Assembly: GCA_016210045.1 (NCBI GenBank)
Contig: JACQUX010000024.1
Coordinates: 62,001 to 126,000, forward strand
Source of the DNA: Deltaproteobacteria bacterium
Lineage (GTDB): Bacteria > UBA10199 > GCA-002796325 > JACPFF01
Length of the DNA stretch: 64,000 bases
Direction: 5' to 3'
The notes beneath the pieces are model-generated. The model ran no database searches, had not been told where the DNA came from, and worked only from the letters and a program-made list of their open reading frames with translations. Positions 53,295 to 62,774 of this stretch are shown here, piece after piece; the stretch's first letter is position 1, and the number at the start of each line of letters is the position of its first letter. The position numbers and the translations under genes are program-made.

Positions 53295-54758
53295 CTACAC
53301 AAACCCCCGCCCTAACGCATGGAGCAACGGCAGCCGTGTGACGCGGCGGGCGGCAAAATGGGCGGCCAGCGCACAGAGGCCGAGGCCCAGCAGCGCAACC
53401 GCGCCCACCGTGACCCAGTGCAATTCCGCCGGAACGTGCGGAATAAAATAGACCTCCGGCGAGAGCCGAAACCACCGCCAATGGGCCAGGCTCCACGCCC
53501 CGAAGGCGCCAAGCCCAAGCCCCAGCAACACGCCGCAGCCACCCAGCCCCATGCCCTGCCAAAAGAAGAGCCGCTGCGCGCGGCGCCGCGTCATGCCTAA
53601 CGTGCAGAGCGTCGCCACGGTGCGGACTTGATCGAGGATATGAATGATGATGGTCGTCGTGATGTTGCCGGCGGCGACAGCAATCAAGATCGCCATCACC
53701 AAGCCGAACAGGATTTTTTCCATCGCCAAAGCCTCGAAGGTCTCACGGTGCAATTCGCGCCAATCCACTACATGGTAGTCGGGCCCCAACCGATCGGTCA
53801 GCGCGCTCGTGATCCACGGCGCCTTATTGAGATCGTCGAGTTGCAATTCGACGCCGGTCACCACATTGGGCCGTTGGTAGAGTCGCTGCATTAACGCCAA
53901 ATCGAGCAACGCGAATTGCGTATCGAATTCATAAATCCCAGAACTAAACGTCCCGACCACGCGGACCGGCACCGTGCGCCCTTCCCACTCCGCGCGACGT
54001 GCCTTCGGATCGCGCGGCAAAAAGAGCTGCACTTCCCCAGCGCCTACCTGCTCGGCCAACGCCTGTCCCAACACGATCGGGAGGTCTTCTGCATCCCGCG
54101 GCGTCAGCGCAGCGCGCAGACTCGTCACACTCGCATCCAGCGACAATTCCACCCGCATCACTTGCATCGCGGCCTCGGCCTGCACGCCACGCAGCGCGAC
54201 GCCGCGAATCGTGCCGCCGCCGACCAACAGTCCTTCGCGATACAGAAACGGACTCGCCGCGATGACGCCGTGTCGCGCCTCGACCTCGACCGACCCGAAC
54301 CAAAAGTGTTTGCAGCGTTCCAGCCAGACCGGCGGCTGCCGTTCCCGCACATAGTGAAACGGCGACGCGGCCACAAATCCCGCATGAAGCCGCGGCCACG
54401 GCTCCACGGCCATCAGCAGCCGATCGTATTGCCACTCGAGATAGTCCCACCACTCCAACACGCGCGTCGCCGACCGGATCGCCGTGCCGACGCCCCGCTC
54501 GCCCGCTTGCGGCAGCGCTTGCACCGCGCGCACAGCCTCCGTCACCGCCGCCTTATCGAGCTGTTCATCCTCACGCAAAATCATGACCGGCGCATTGAAG
54601 TTGATCAGTCCGTCACGATACGCGGTCCCGAAGCCATCGAGGATGGCGAACGTAATGATCAACGACGCAACGCCGACCACAATCCCGCCCATCGCCAAGC
54701 GGCGCAGCAGCGGAAATCGTCCACGCGCGCGCAGTAATCGAAACACCAACCAGTTCAT
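53295..54758 (-). CDS. LolC/LolE-family permease
   Basis: 487 aa. A first membrane helix (IVVGVASLIITFAIL), a large periplasmic domain, and three helices at the C-terminus (380-480) make the FtsX/LolC/E topology. These permeases extract lipoproteins from the inner membrane with the ATPase LolD. It follows the first LolC/E-like gene by 6 bp. The periplasmic domain is more divergent than usual. LolD is not in the window. Confidence 0.82.
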   Translation of the reverse strand: MNWLVFRLLRARGRFPLLRRLAMGGIVVGVASLIITFAILDGFGTAYRDGLINFNAPVMILREDEQLDKAAVTEAVRAVQALPQAGERGVGTAIRSATRVLEWWDYLEWQYDRLLMAVEPWPRLHAGFVAASPFHYVRERQPPVWLERCKHFWFGSVEVEARHGVIAASPFLYREGLLVGGGTIRGVALRGVQAEAAMQVMRVELSLDASVTSLRAALTPRDAEDLPIVLGQALAEQVGAGEVQLFLPRDPKARRAEWEGRTVPVRVVGTFSSGIYEFDTQFALLDLALMQRLYQRPNVVTGVELQLDDLNKAPWITSALTDRLGPDYHVVDWRELHRETFEALAMEKILFGLVMAILIAVAAGNITTTIIIHILDQVRTVATLCTLGMTRRRAQRLFFWQGMGLGGCGVLLGLGLGAFGAWSLAHWRWFRLSPEVYFIPHVPAELHWVTVGAVALLGLGLCALAAHFAARRVTRLPLLHALGRGFV

Positions 54759-54764
54759 GCCGGC

Positions 54765-56033
54765 TTACTCCCCTCGCAATCCTGCCGCCGGATCCAAGCG
54801 TGCGGCAACGCACGCCGGATACCACGCCGAGCCCATCGTAATCGCGATCGCCGCGACCGCGACGGCCAACAACGTCGCCGGACGCACTTCGATCGGCAGC
54901 GTCTCCAAATAAAACGTCTCCGGTAGATAGATCGGATGCCGCGCGCACCACGCCGCCAACGCCAGCGCTGCCGTGCCACCCAGCACACTGCCGACGCCGC
55001 CGATCAGTCCGCCCAACGCCAACACCACACGGCTGAGCAGCCGCCGCGACGCGCCCATCGCCGTCAAGATCGCCAAGTCGCGCTGCCGCGATTGCACTTG
55101 CATCAAGACCACGCCGAGCACGCTCACACTCGCGATCCCGATCGTCAGGCCAAGCAACAGCGTCACGACGACGCGTTCCAACGCCAACGCCGCAAACAAT
55201 TTCTTATTCTGCTCCTCCCACGTCTCCACTCGCGCGGTCAGCCCGAGCAGCGGACGCAGCGACGCCGCCATCGCCGGCGCGGCCGAGGCGTCCGTGAGAT
55301 GGACAAACCAGACCGCGTTCGCTTGCGGTCCCAACAGCCGCTCCGCTTCGGCATTCGCGATGAACACGAGTTTATTGTCTTGTTGATACAGCCCGGTCCG
55401 AAAAAATCCGCTCACGTGATAGACGCGCACCGAGGGTTGCAGATTCCCCGCCGGATCGATGAGCCCCAACGGCGCGACCAGCCGCACGCTCTCGTGTTCA
55501 TCCGGCACCACGCCGAGCGTGGCCAAGATCTCGCTCCCAACCACCAGTCCGCCCGTGCCGGTCGCTTTATCGAATGACAGTGCCTCGGACGCCGCGCTGC
55601 GCCCGCCATTACCGACCCAGCGCGGCGAGAAAAACCATTCCGCGCCGGCCAATGCCATCAGCGCCTCCGGAGACACGCCCCGCACCCGTACGCCGACATC
55701 CGCAAAGCCCTCCTTGCCCACCAATTGCGCGACTGCTTCTCCTTCGACCACCGGGACCACGCGGACCTCCGGATGGCGCGCCGCCCACGTCGCCATCGCG
55801 TCGGCGAGTGCCGCCGTTTCCGCGCCGTCCCGCGCCCGCACCATCAGATGCGGCTGGAACCCGAGCAGCTTTTCCTCCAAGTGATGTTCAAATCCGAGAA
55901 AGACGCCGGACACCGTGGTCAACGCGAACACGGCGAGCGCCACGCTGCCGATCGCCAAGCCGGTCAGCGCGCGCGCAAACAGCCGTCCGCCGGGGGACCA
56001 GAGATAGCGCCGCGCCAACCAGAACGGAATCAT
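54765..56033 (-). CDS. lolC: Lipoprotein-releasing permease LolC/E
   Basis: 422 aa. Opens MIPFWLARRYLWSPGGRLFARALTGLAIGSVAL, the typical LolC/E N-terminus, with the periplasmic domain (residues 45-280) and three C-terminal helices including RQRDLAILTAMGASRRLLSR, the coupling loop. Its start overlaps the lysS stop by four bases. With the following paralogue it could form the LolC-LolE heterodimer. Confidence 0.92.
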   Translation of the reverse strand: MIPFWLARRYLWSPGGRLFARALTGLAIGSVALAVFALTTVSGVFLGFEHHLEEKLLGFQPHLMVRARDGAETAALADAMATWAARHPEVRVVPVVEGEAVAQLVGKEGFADVGVRVRGVSPEALMALAGAEWFFSPRWVGNGGRSAASEALSFDKATGTGGLVVGSEILATLGVVPDEHESVRLVAPLGLIDPAGNLQPSVRVYHVSGFFRTGLYQQDNKLVFIANAEAERLLGPQANAVWFVHLTDASAAPAMAASLRPLLGLTARVETWEEQNKKLFAALALERVVVTLLLGLTIGIASVSVLGVVLMQVQSRQRDLAILTAMGASRRLLSRVVLALGGLIGGVGSVLGGTAALALAAWCARHPIYLPETFYLETLPIEVRPATLLAVAVAAIAITMGSAWYPACVAARLDPAAGLRGE

Positions 56034-57523
56034 GCGGGTTCTTCCGGACGCAGCAGCGGAAAGAGGATCACGTCGCGGATCGACGCCGCGTCGGTCAGGA
56101 ACATCACGAGGCGATCGACGCCGAGTCCCGCCCCCGCCGTGGGCGGCATCCCGACTTCGAGCGCGCGCACAAAATCGGCGTCGTAGTACATCGCGTCGTC
56201 CAGGCCGCGTGCCTTGGCCTCCGCTTGGGCACGAAACCGATCCGCTTGATCGAGCGGATCGGTCAATTCCGAAAAGCCGTTCGCGATCTCGCGCCCGAAG
56301 ACGAATAATTCGAAGCGATCCGTGAGCGTCGGCTCGTCCGCCGCGCGGCGCGCTAACGGCGACACTTCGACCGGATAGTGCGTGATAAACGTCGGCTGGA
56401 TCAGTTGCGGCTGCACCAACGTGTCGAACAGTTCCGTCAGGATCGCGCCGACGCCTTCGTGCGCCACGTTACATTTCACGCCCCGCGTCTCCGCGAACTG
56501 CAACGCCGCCGTCCGATCCACACACACCGCGGCCGGCACGCCGCCGATCGCCACTAAGGCCTCCGTCATCCGCAACCGCCGATACGGTCCCGCGAAATGC
56601 AGCGTCGTCCCTTGATACGCCACGTCCGTGGCGCCCGTGGTGCGCTGCGCGACTTCGGTCAGCGCCGCTTCAATGAATCGCATCTGGTCTTCATATGTGG
56701 CGTACGCCTGATACCACTCCATCATGGTAAATTCCGGATTATGTTGCGTCGAGACGCCTTCATTCCGAAAATTGCGATTGATCTCGAAGACCCGCTCGAA
56801 GCCGCCCACGACCAGGCGTTTCAAATACAACTCCGGCGCCACGCGCAGAAACAGGTCCACGTCCAGCGCGTTGTGATGGGTCGCAAACGGACGCGCCGCC
56901 GCGCCGCCCGGGATCGGATGCATCATCGGCGTTTCCACTTCGAGAAATCCGCGCGCCGTCGCAAATTCCCGCAACGCCGCAATCGCCGCACTCCGCCGGC
57001 GAAAGACCTCCCGCACTGCCGGATTGGCGATCAGGTCCACATAGCGTTGCCGATAGCGCGTTTCGACATCGGCGAGGCCGTGCCACTTTTCCGGTAACGG
57101 TCGCAGCGACTTGGTCGCGATCATGAGGCGTTCGGCATGCACCGACAACTCGCCCGTTTTGGTGCGGAATAAATAGCCTTCGACATACAGCAGATCGCCG
57201 ACATCGACTAATTGGTAGACGGCGAAATCGTCGGCGGAGAGTTGCTGTTGTTGGCAATAGACTTGAATTTGGCCGCTGACATCGAGCAGCTTGAGAAATC
57301 CCGCCTTCCCGAACGCGCGGCTAAAGACCACGCGCCCCGCCACCGCGACCGCAACACGTTGCGCGTCCAGCCCCGGCCCAGCAACGCCGCCCCACTGCGC
57401 GTGGATCGCGCCCGCTTGGTGCGTGGGCCGATACTGGTTCCCGTACGGATCGCACCCCAACGCCCGCAACTGCGCCAGCTTCTCCAGCCGCCGCGCCCGC
57501 AATTCATCAATCGGATCAGTCAT
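56030..57523 (-). CDS. lysS: Lysyl-tRNA synthetase (class II)
   Basis: 497 aa. An OB-fold anticodon-binding N-terminal domain (about residues 50-150) is followed by a class II core: motif 2 FRNEGVSTQHNPEFTMMEW and motif 3 GLGVDRLVM. Length is normal. Head of the leftward unit with the Lol permeases, overlapping the first by four bases. Confidence 0.97.
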   Translation of the reverse strand: MTDPIDELRARRLEKLAQLRALGCDPYGNQYRPTHQAGAIHAQWGGVAGPGLDAQRVAVAVAGRVVFSRAFGKAGFLKLLDVSGQIQVYCQQQQLSADDFAVYQLVDVGDLLYVEGYLFRTKTGELSVHAERLMIATKSLRPLPEKWHGLADVETRYRQRYVDLIANPAVREVFRRRSAAIAALREFATARGFLEVETPMMHPIPGGAAARPFATHHNALDVDLFLRVAPELYLKRLVVGGFERVFEINRNFRNEGVSTQHNPEFTMMEWYQAYATYEDQMRFIEAALTEVAQRTTGATDVAYQGTTLHFAGPYRRLRMTEALVAIGGVPAAVCVDRTAALQFAETRGVKCNVAHEGVGAILTELFDTLVQPQLIQPTFITHYPVEVSPLARRAADEPTLTDRFELFVFGREIANGFSELTDPLDQADRFRAQAEAKARGLDDAMYYDADFVRALEVGMPPTAGAGLGVDRLVMFLTDAASIRDVILFPLLRPEEPA

Positions 57524-57587
57524 CTCGCGGAGCGTTAAGCGGTCGCAGGCGAAAAGTCAATGTGAGGAGCGAAGCGAATACGCGATA

Positions 57588-58757
57588 TTATGTAGATCCC
57601 AACGACCGCGCATAGGCCCGCAGCGCCGCTTGTTGCCCAGCATCGAACGGCTGCGCCAGCAACGTCGCGACTCGTGCCGTCAACACGTCACGATGCGGTC
57701 GCAACGCACGCTGCTCGCCGATGAGCTGATCAATCACAACTCCATAGAACCGCTCTTTACGCGCGCGGACCGTTGCATTCACGACCTGCTCGCTGGCCGT
57801 GCACAGCAACGCGGCCGTCAGTCTTGATTGCGCGCGCAATGCCGCCGCCAGTTCTCCGACGATCGCCATCAACAGACTGCGTCGCACTCGCACCGTCTGC
57901 GTTGGGAATTGCGTCTCCAGATATTCGGCAATGCCTTGCAGCAAACCGACATCCTGCTCCAACTCCTCCGACACCGTGTCCGCCGCTAAAAAGGCCTCGA
58001 ATGCCCGCCCATCGATTCCGTACAATGCCGGATACAATGCCTCCCAGCCGAAGAGATCGAACGCCAAATACCGTGCGCCGCTCGCCGCCGTCAGTGCGAC
58101 GTCGGTCTCCGTCGTCAACGTGCGCCACACCGCAAAGGCCGGCTGGAGGATTTGGGTCAAGAACGTGCGAGACACCGAACCGCCTGATGCTGTAGCCGAC
58201 TGTCCTTTGGCCTGCGCCCGATGTGCCCCGGCGAGGCGCAACAGGAATGGCTCAAGATCAATCACCGCCTCACTCGCACTCGGTCCGACGACTGCAATCG
58301 CCGGCAACGATGGATCGTCGACGTCTTCCATCGTGACCAAGCGCCCATCGCGCGCCGTTTGGCAATATTGAAACAGCGTCCAACTCATTCCCAACAGCGA
58401 GTCGGCAGCGAGTCCGTCCGGCAGTGTCACACGCACCGGCACCGGTCGCGGGATGGCCACTGGCTCAGGCTCCACCGCCCGAGGCACAGGCAGATCCATC
58501 GACGCCAACGCACGACTCGCGACGCCGATCCCAGTTCCAAACAACCCGACCGCCGACCGTTGCGCACCACCGCCGAAACTCGGAGCCCCATCACGCCCCC
58601 CAACCGCAACCGCGCCCAACGTGCGCGGGACGGCGACTGATTCCTGATGCGCCGATCCACGCGACACCGCTCCAGCCCCGCCCGGCGTCGTGCCACCCGC
58701 CCGACGCGCCCATTGCGACGCATAGCCACTACCGACTGTTCGACCCCGCATCATATG
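57588..58757 (-). CDS. Hypothetical protein, alpha-helical C-terminal region, unknown function
   Basis: 389 aa from the ATG at 58757 (GGGAG 8 nt upstream). An earlier ATG at 58763 is possible. The N-terminal 130 residues are low-complexity and rich in Gly, Ala, Arg and Pro. The rest looks globular and mostly helical (EELEQDVGLLQGIAEYLE and ERFYGVVIDQLIGEQRAL). No signal peptide or known domain. It follows by 13 bp a small gene with a C-terminal membrane helix, so the two probably act together. Confidence 0.6.
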   Translation of the reverse strand, partial: HMMRGRTVGSGYASQWARRAGGTTPGGAGAVSRGSAHQESVAVPRTLGAVAVGGRDGAPSFGGGAQRSAVGLFGTGIGVASRALASMDLPVPRAVEPEPVAIPRPVPVRVTLPDGLAADSLLGMSWTLFQYCQTARDGRLVTMEDVDDPSLPAIAVVGPSASEAVIDLEPFLLRLAGAHRAQAKGQSATASGGSVSRTFLTQILQPAFAVWRTLTTETDVALTAASGARYLAFDLFGWEALYPALYGIDGRAFEAFLAADTVSEELEQDVGLLQGIAEYLETQFPTQTVRVRRSLLMAIVGELAAALRAQSRLTAALLCTASEQVVNATVRARKERFYGVVIDQLIGEQRALRPHRDVLTARVATLLAQPFDAGQQAALRAYARSLGST

Positions 58758-58770
58758 CATGACTCCCGTA

Positions 58771-59115
58771 TTACTTTTTCCGTAAATGTAAGAACCGCGA
58801 CAACGCAAAAAACAGAAACACCACAATTTCCCGCGCCCGGGCACGCAATCCGATTTGCAACCTCGGCAGTCGCTGCACCACCGGCACACTCGACAGCCGC
58901 CGCGACCCGCTCTCCATGCGCAGCACTTCGAGCGGCGTCGCGAAGCGAAACGCCTGCCGCCATCCGAGCTGTGGCGGCCGCGGCCCGCGTGACCACGTAG
59001 CCGATGGCAACATCCGCCACCCTTCCCCACGCCCCCGCACCCGCAACGCCCGCATCAATGCACTCGATCGCATTCCCGCTTCACTCCGCGGCGGCACCCG
59101 CCCGACTCCTGCCAT
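58771..59115 (-). CDS. Small hypothetical protein with C-terminal hydrophobic helix
   Basis: 114 aa, basic, with a hydrophobic stretch EIVVFLFFALSRFLHLRKK at the end and a charged tail. Unrecognised. The ATG at 59115 has GAAGGGG 7 nt upstream. It is first of a two-gene unit. The high Arg/Gly content leaves a small chance that it is a spurious frame, but the ribosome site and spacing favour a gene. Confidence 0.45.
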   Translation of the reverse strand: MAGVGRVPPRSEAGMRSSALMRALRVRGRGEGWRMLPSATWSRGPRPPQLGWRQAFRFATPLEVLRMESGSRRLSSVPVVQRLPRLQIGLRARAREIVVFLFFALSRFLHLRKK

Positions 59116-59427
59116 ATCTGCACCCCTTCTCCGAGATCCCTCTGCGCTCTTTATATATCGCCTCCTCGCCACAGAAGTTGCTAACAATCTGCCTTCATTG
59201 ATGAGAAAGTGTTGGAAAAAATGGCGCAGGTCAGCGTCGCAGTTGATGGCACCCAAGGCGCGGGGCCCTCATCACTGCGGCCCTGAGTGCGGATGGGCAA
59301 TTCGTGCCCTTTCGTTCTATGGTCAGGAACCTGACGACATGAGATACGAACGGAGTTGCCGACGCCTTGCTGAGTCGCAATCCGCTGTGGTCGGCCCTAA
59401 CGCCCTAAACCGGGATGGATTCCACCA
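59116..59427. other. Gene-free region between two leftward units
   Basis: 312 bp with no credible gene. A TATATA string with flanking AT-rich bases at 59150-59160 could be a -10 region for the small gene at 59115, but no clear -35 is visible. The plus-strand frame crossing here also covers the TSP3 gene end and looks like a shadow. No inverted repeat, RNA gene or repeat family was recognised. Confidence 0.5.
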
Positions 59428-61455
59428 CTACAACTTCGCCTTAATCTTCTTCCAGCCGGCGATCCAGCCTTCCCAGGCTTTACACTCAACGTCAGTGAAG
59501 CAGGTGCAGGGGTCAAACGCCCAACCGCCGCCGCCGGGACCACAGGGGGTTTCGTCGCAATTATCGCCGGCCCCGTCGCCGTCGGAGTCCTTTTGGTTGT
59601 TGTTAATGAACGGACAATTGTCGCAGGCATCGCCAAACGCATCCGGTTTGAAGTCTTGTGGAATGACCTCCGAACCGGTCGGTTGGTCCGAGTTCTTTTG
59701 GTCCAGATTCGCTTTCTGCTTACAGTTGTCGATCTGATCCGGGACCTTGTCCCCATCCACGTCGATGAAATCGAAATCGCAGGCGTTCCCTTTCTTATCG
59801 CCATCGAGATCTTCTTGGCCGGGGTTCGCCGTCATCGGGCAATTGTCGCACGCGGATTCCAACTGATCTCCGTCGGGATCGCTGCTGTCGTTGAGCGCCA
59901 CGGTCGGACACGGGTCGCACGCGTCACCACGGCCGTCGCCGTCACCGTCTTTTTGCATCGGGTTGGCAATGTCCGCACAGTTATCGTGCGGTGCGTATTG
60001 CCCCTTCACCAACGCCCAATCGAGGACGCCGTCTTCGTCTTGATCCCCGCAGGCGCAGCCAAGATAGTTGCCGCACAGTTCCTGATCCGGGTTTGCGGTC
60101 GTCGGACAGTTATCGTCGTGATCAAAAATACCATCGCCGTCGCTATCCCGTGGCTTGAACCCGTAGACCACACTATTCTGCGCGTCTTCGGAGGCACTCA
60201 CGATGTACTGTTCCTCGCAGGCATCGCCGATATTGTCTTTGTTTTCGTCGCGCTGATCGAGATTGGCAGTCATCGGGCAATTGTCCCGGATGGCCGGGGA
60301 GCCGACCTCGTTATAGCCATAAATACCAAACTCCTCGCTACAAACGCCGTCTCTGTCTTGATCAAGACAGAGACAGACAAATGCTGTCCCACCTTCCACT
60401 TGATTCCCTGGCTCGCCACAAGACATGTCCACGACCGCACAATCGGAATCGGGATAATCGTCGATCCTCTCGCTCAACGTTGGAGTCAGATCCATAGTGC
60501 CGCCTCCAGCCTTCGCATACGTGAAGGCGGAGGTCGGTCCACTCTCGGAATATGCCTTGAACAGCTCGTCGAAGGCGATACTCGTCCGTTTGCGCCCCGT
60601 GACTCGGTAATAGATTGCAGCGGCCTTGGCGGCATTACCGGCAACGGTATCTCCAAAATATCCTGAGATGGCATTCGGTTCCATCAGGGCCGGACCGCAC
60701 GCCGAACAGACACACGGATCCGTCGCGTCGGGCAGGCCGTCGTGATCGTGGTCTTGCGGCATCAGCGGCATGATCGTGACAATGTTGCCGAGTCCAGGCC
60801 ACCATGCAAAACCGCCCGGCGTCTCGCCGTCGGTGCGACCGCCCGGCGTGCGGCCGCGGTCATCGCCGCCGATCGGACGTCCACCACTCGGTCCCGGCAC
60901 GGTGACATCGCCACGCGCGGTCGGCTGGGCGGCACGGCCCGGACCGATCGGCGTGTCGTCGCCGACGCCATCAGTCGGGGGCGGCAAGAAATCCCCGCCC
61001 GGAATCGTGACATCCGGCCCGATCCCCACGACCGGCGGCTTCGCCACGCTCGCAATCTGTTGTGGGATGCTCAAATCGACGATCCCGTGCGCCACGTCGA
61101 CGCCTAAGATTTTTGGCGGGATCAGACATCGTTGCTGCAGCGGCGGCTTGATCCCGATTGGCGCGTCCAGCAGTCCGGCACAGTACCCAAGGCTTGCGTT
61201 TTGATTCTTATATATGACGTCGAAACAGGCCCGGTCGAAGGCGTCGTCGGTTTCTTGAAAACCGACCAATTTGTACGCGCATCCGTGGATATCTTGCACC
61301 GTTTGGCACGGTCGCAGTCGCACGACCGTACCGTCGCTCTTCAGACTGCCGGTGGCTGCACATTTCCCCGGCACCACCGCAGCGGTCGCCCAAGCCAGGT
61401 GCGAGCATGTCAGCAGCAATCCGGCAATCACGAGAGACGCGGTCAATCGACGCAT
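59428..61455 (-). CDS. Secreted TSP3-repeat protein
   Basis: 675 aa. Sec signal peptide (about 1-23), a Cys-containing domain (30-120), a Pro/Gly linker (155-220), then TSP3-type calcium-binding repeats from about 240 (DHDHDGLPD) and densely from about 390 to 645, mixed with longer insertions. It ends with a short Cys-rich segment. It is shorter and more irregular than the 1634-aa lipoprotein at 47.5 kb and lacks a lipobox. GGAGG lies 4 nt before the ATG. Probably extracellular or periplasmic. Confidence 0.88.
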   Translation of the reverse strand: MRRLTASLVIAGLLLTCSHLAWATAAVVPGKCAATGSLKSDGTVVRLRPCQTVQDIHGCAYKLVGFQETDDAFDRACFDVIYKNQNASLGYCAGLLDAPIGIKPPLQQRCLIPPKILGVDVAHGIVDLSIPQQIASVAKPPVVGIGPDVTIPGGDFLPPPTDGVGDDTPIGPGRAAQPTARGDVTVPGPSGGRPIGGDDRGRTPGGRTDGETPGGFAWWPGLGNIVTIMPLMPQDHDHDGLPDATDPCVCSACGPALMEPNAISGYFGDTVAGNAAKAAAIYYRVTGRKRTSIAFDELFKAYSESGPTSAFTYAKAGGGTMDLTPTLSERIDDYPDSDCAVVDMSCGEPGNQVEGGTAFVCLCLDQDRDGVCSEEFGIYGYNEVGSPAIRDNCPMTANLDQRDENKDNIGDACEEQYIVSASEDAQNSVVYGFKPRDSDGDGIFDHDDNCPTTANPDQELCGNYLGCACGDQDEDGVLDWALVKGQYAPHDNCADIANPMQKDGDGDGRGDACDPCPTVALNDSSDPDGDQLESACDNCPMTANPGQEDLDGDKKGNACDFDFIDVDGDKVPDQIDNCKQKANLDQKNSDQPTGSEVIPQDFKPDAFGDACDNCPFINNNQKDSDGDGAGDNCDETPCGPGGGGWAFDPCTCFTDVECKAWEGWIAGWKKIKAKL

Positions 61456-61557
61456 GAGGCCTCCATGGATGGAAAACAGTCAATCCGCCCTTGTGATGGA
61501 TGCAGCATAGCAGGAACATCCGGCCCGCGACAATTTTTTTCCGAGCCTGCGTTCTAT

Positions 61558-62310
61558 TTATTCGATCGTTTCCGTCATCCCCAGGAAGGCTTGGACGCGG
61601 GCGTAGCCGTCGTCGGTCGGTTTGGCGTGCTTGAGGTACTGCTGCCACGTAGCGCGCGCGGCCTCCGCATTTTGTTGACCTTGAAATTGAACCATCCCCT
61701 TGAAGAGCAGCGCCTCCAGGTGTTTCGGGTCTTTCGCCAATACGCGGTCGAATTGGGTCATGGCTTGATCGGCTTGGCCGCTGGCGAACAACGCCATCGC
61801 CAGATGGACGCGCGATTCCAGCCGTTCCGGGTCCTGTTTCAGCGCATTGTGCGCGACTTCGAAGACTTGCTCGAAGTTGCGTTGTTGCAGATATAAATGA
61901 CCGAGCCGATCGAGGGCAGCCACGTCTTTGGCATTTTTCGCCACGCGCGCCTCCAGTTGGGCGACTTCTTCCGCATTGACCTTGCCGATCGCGCCACCCG
62001 CCGCGGCGTCGGCCCCGACCGGCGGATGTCCCGGCGGCAGACCTGCGGGCGACATGCCACCTTCACCGGCACTGCCAGGGCCCATGGCCGCCGCCATGTC
62101 GGGCCGCGGAGTGATTCCGCTCAGCAACGTGACCACGACGCCGCCGACGAACGCCACGAGAAACAGTCCCAGCGAGAGCTGTGACAATGCGCGGGCCTTT
62201 TCGGCGTGCCCGCGTTGTTTTTCCCGTCGATCGAGGATCGCCAACACAATCGCCGCACCCAGTAATGCAGCGACAGCGATAAATCCCAATGTGGTTCCTG
62301 AAAAGGTCAT
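61558..62310 (-). CDS. CcmI/CcmH-like TPR protein for cytochrome c maturation
   Basis: 250 aa. Two N-terminal membrane helices with a basic loop, then an Ala/Pro/Gly linker, then tetratricopeptide repeats (about residues 140-240). This is the layout of CcmI (CcmH C-terminal half), which delivers apocytochrome to the heme lyase CcmF-CcmH. The ATG at 62310 has GGAAGGAG 5 nt upstream and overlaps the ccmH stop. A longer frame above belongs to ccmH. Confidence 0.85.
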   Translation of the reverse strand: MTFSGTTLGFIAVAALLGAAIVLAILDRREKQRGHAEKARALSQLSLGLFLVAFVGGVVVTLLSGITPRPDMAAAMGPGSAGEGGMSPAGLPPGHPPVGADAAAGGAIGKVNAEEVAQLEARVAKNAKDVAALDRLGHLYLQQRNFEQVFEVAHNALKQDPERLESRVHLAMALFASGQADQAMTQFDRVLAKDPKHLEALLFKGMVQFQGQQNAEAARATWQQYLKHAKPTDDGYARVQAFLGMTETIE

Positions 62311-62774
62311 GGTGTCTCCTTCCGACTCCGCCGTGCCATCACAATGATCGCGATGCCACCGCCCAGCAGCAACGTGGCCGGGAACAGCCAGATGATCAAG
62401 TTCATTCCCTCCGCTCGCGGCTGCAACATCGCCCACTCGCCATATCGCGCCACAAAACCTTCCAAGATCGCCGCGTCGCTCTTCCCTGCCACGACGTCGT
62501 CGCGGATTACGGCCATCATCTCTCGCGCCATTTCAGACGGCGAATCGGCGATCGACGTGCCGCGACAAATCGGACAACGGATCTGCCCCCCCAACTGCTG
62601 CACCCGATCCTCCGGATCCATTGGTGCCGGTGCACATGCCGCTAGCGAGATGAGGAAGAGGAGCAGTAAGATGAACAACGGTGACTGGTGGCTGGTGACT
62701 GGTGACTCGTGGTCCGTTCCCCAGCCACCAGTCACCAGCCACCAGTCACCGCTTTTCCGTGAATTACTATTCAT
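62307..62774 (-). CDS. ccmH: Cytochrome c maturation protein CcmH, repeat-invaded N-terminus
   Basis: 155 aa. Redox motif RCPIC (Cys67/Cys70) with SIADSPSEMA and the late RYGEWAMLQP block, then a C-terminal membrane helix. CcmH reduces apocytochrome thiols with CcmG. The signal/lipobox LISLAAC ends at Cys47. Residues 9-32, before the hydrophobic core, are the direct translation of a 71-bp heptad-repeat hairpin (62680-62750). The ATG at 62774 is supported by GAGGAG 7 nt upstream and overlaps the ccmG stop, so the repeat is likely translated. Confidence 0.9.
   Translation of the reverse strand: MNSNSRKSGDWWLVTGGWGTDHESPVTSHQSPLFILLLLFLISLAACAPAPMDPEDRVQQLGGQIRCPICRGTSIADSPSEMAREMMAVIRDDVVAGKSDAAILEGFVARYGEWAMLQPRAEGMNLIIWLFPATLLLGGGIAIIVMARRSRKETP
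62680..62750. repeat. Heptad-repeat hairpin H3 inside ccmH
   Basis: Arms 62680-62702 and 62728-62750 are a perfect 23-bp inverted repeat made of the same 7-nt units (TGGTGAC, TGGTGGC) as H1 and H2. Unlike those it lies inside a coding region, at codons 9-32 of ccmH, and keeps the frame open. Confidence 0.92.

Noticed and set aside
58916-59737. 273-codon plus-strand frame covering the gene-free region at 59.1-59.4 kb
   Set aside because: It overlaps the small minus-strand gene and the TSP3 gene end, with no motif or start signal.
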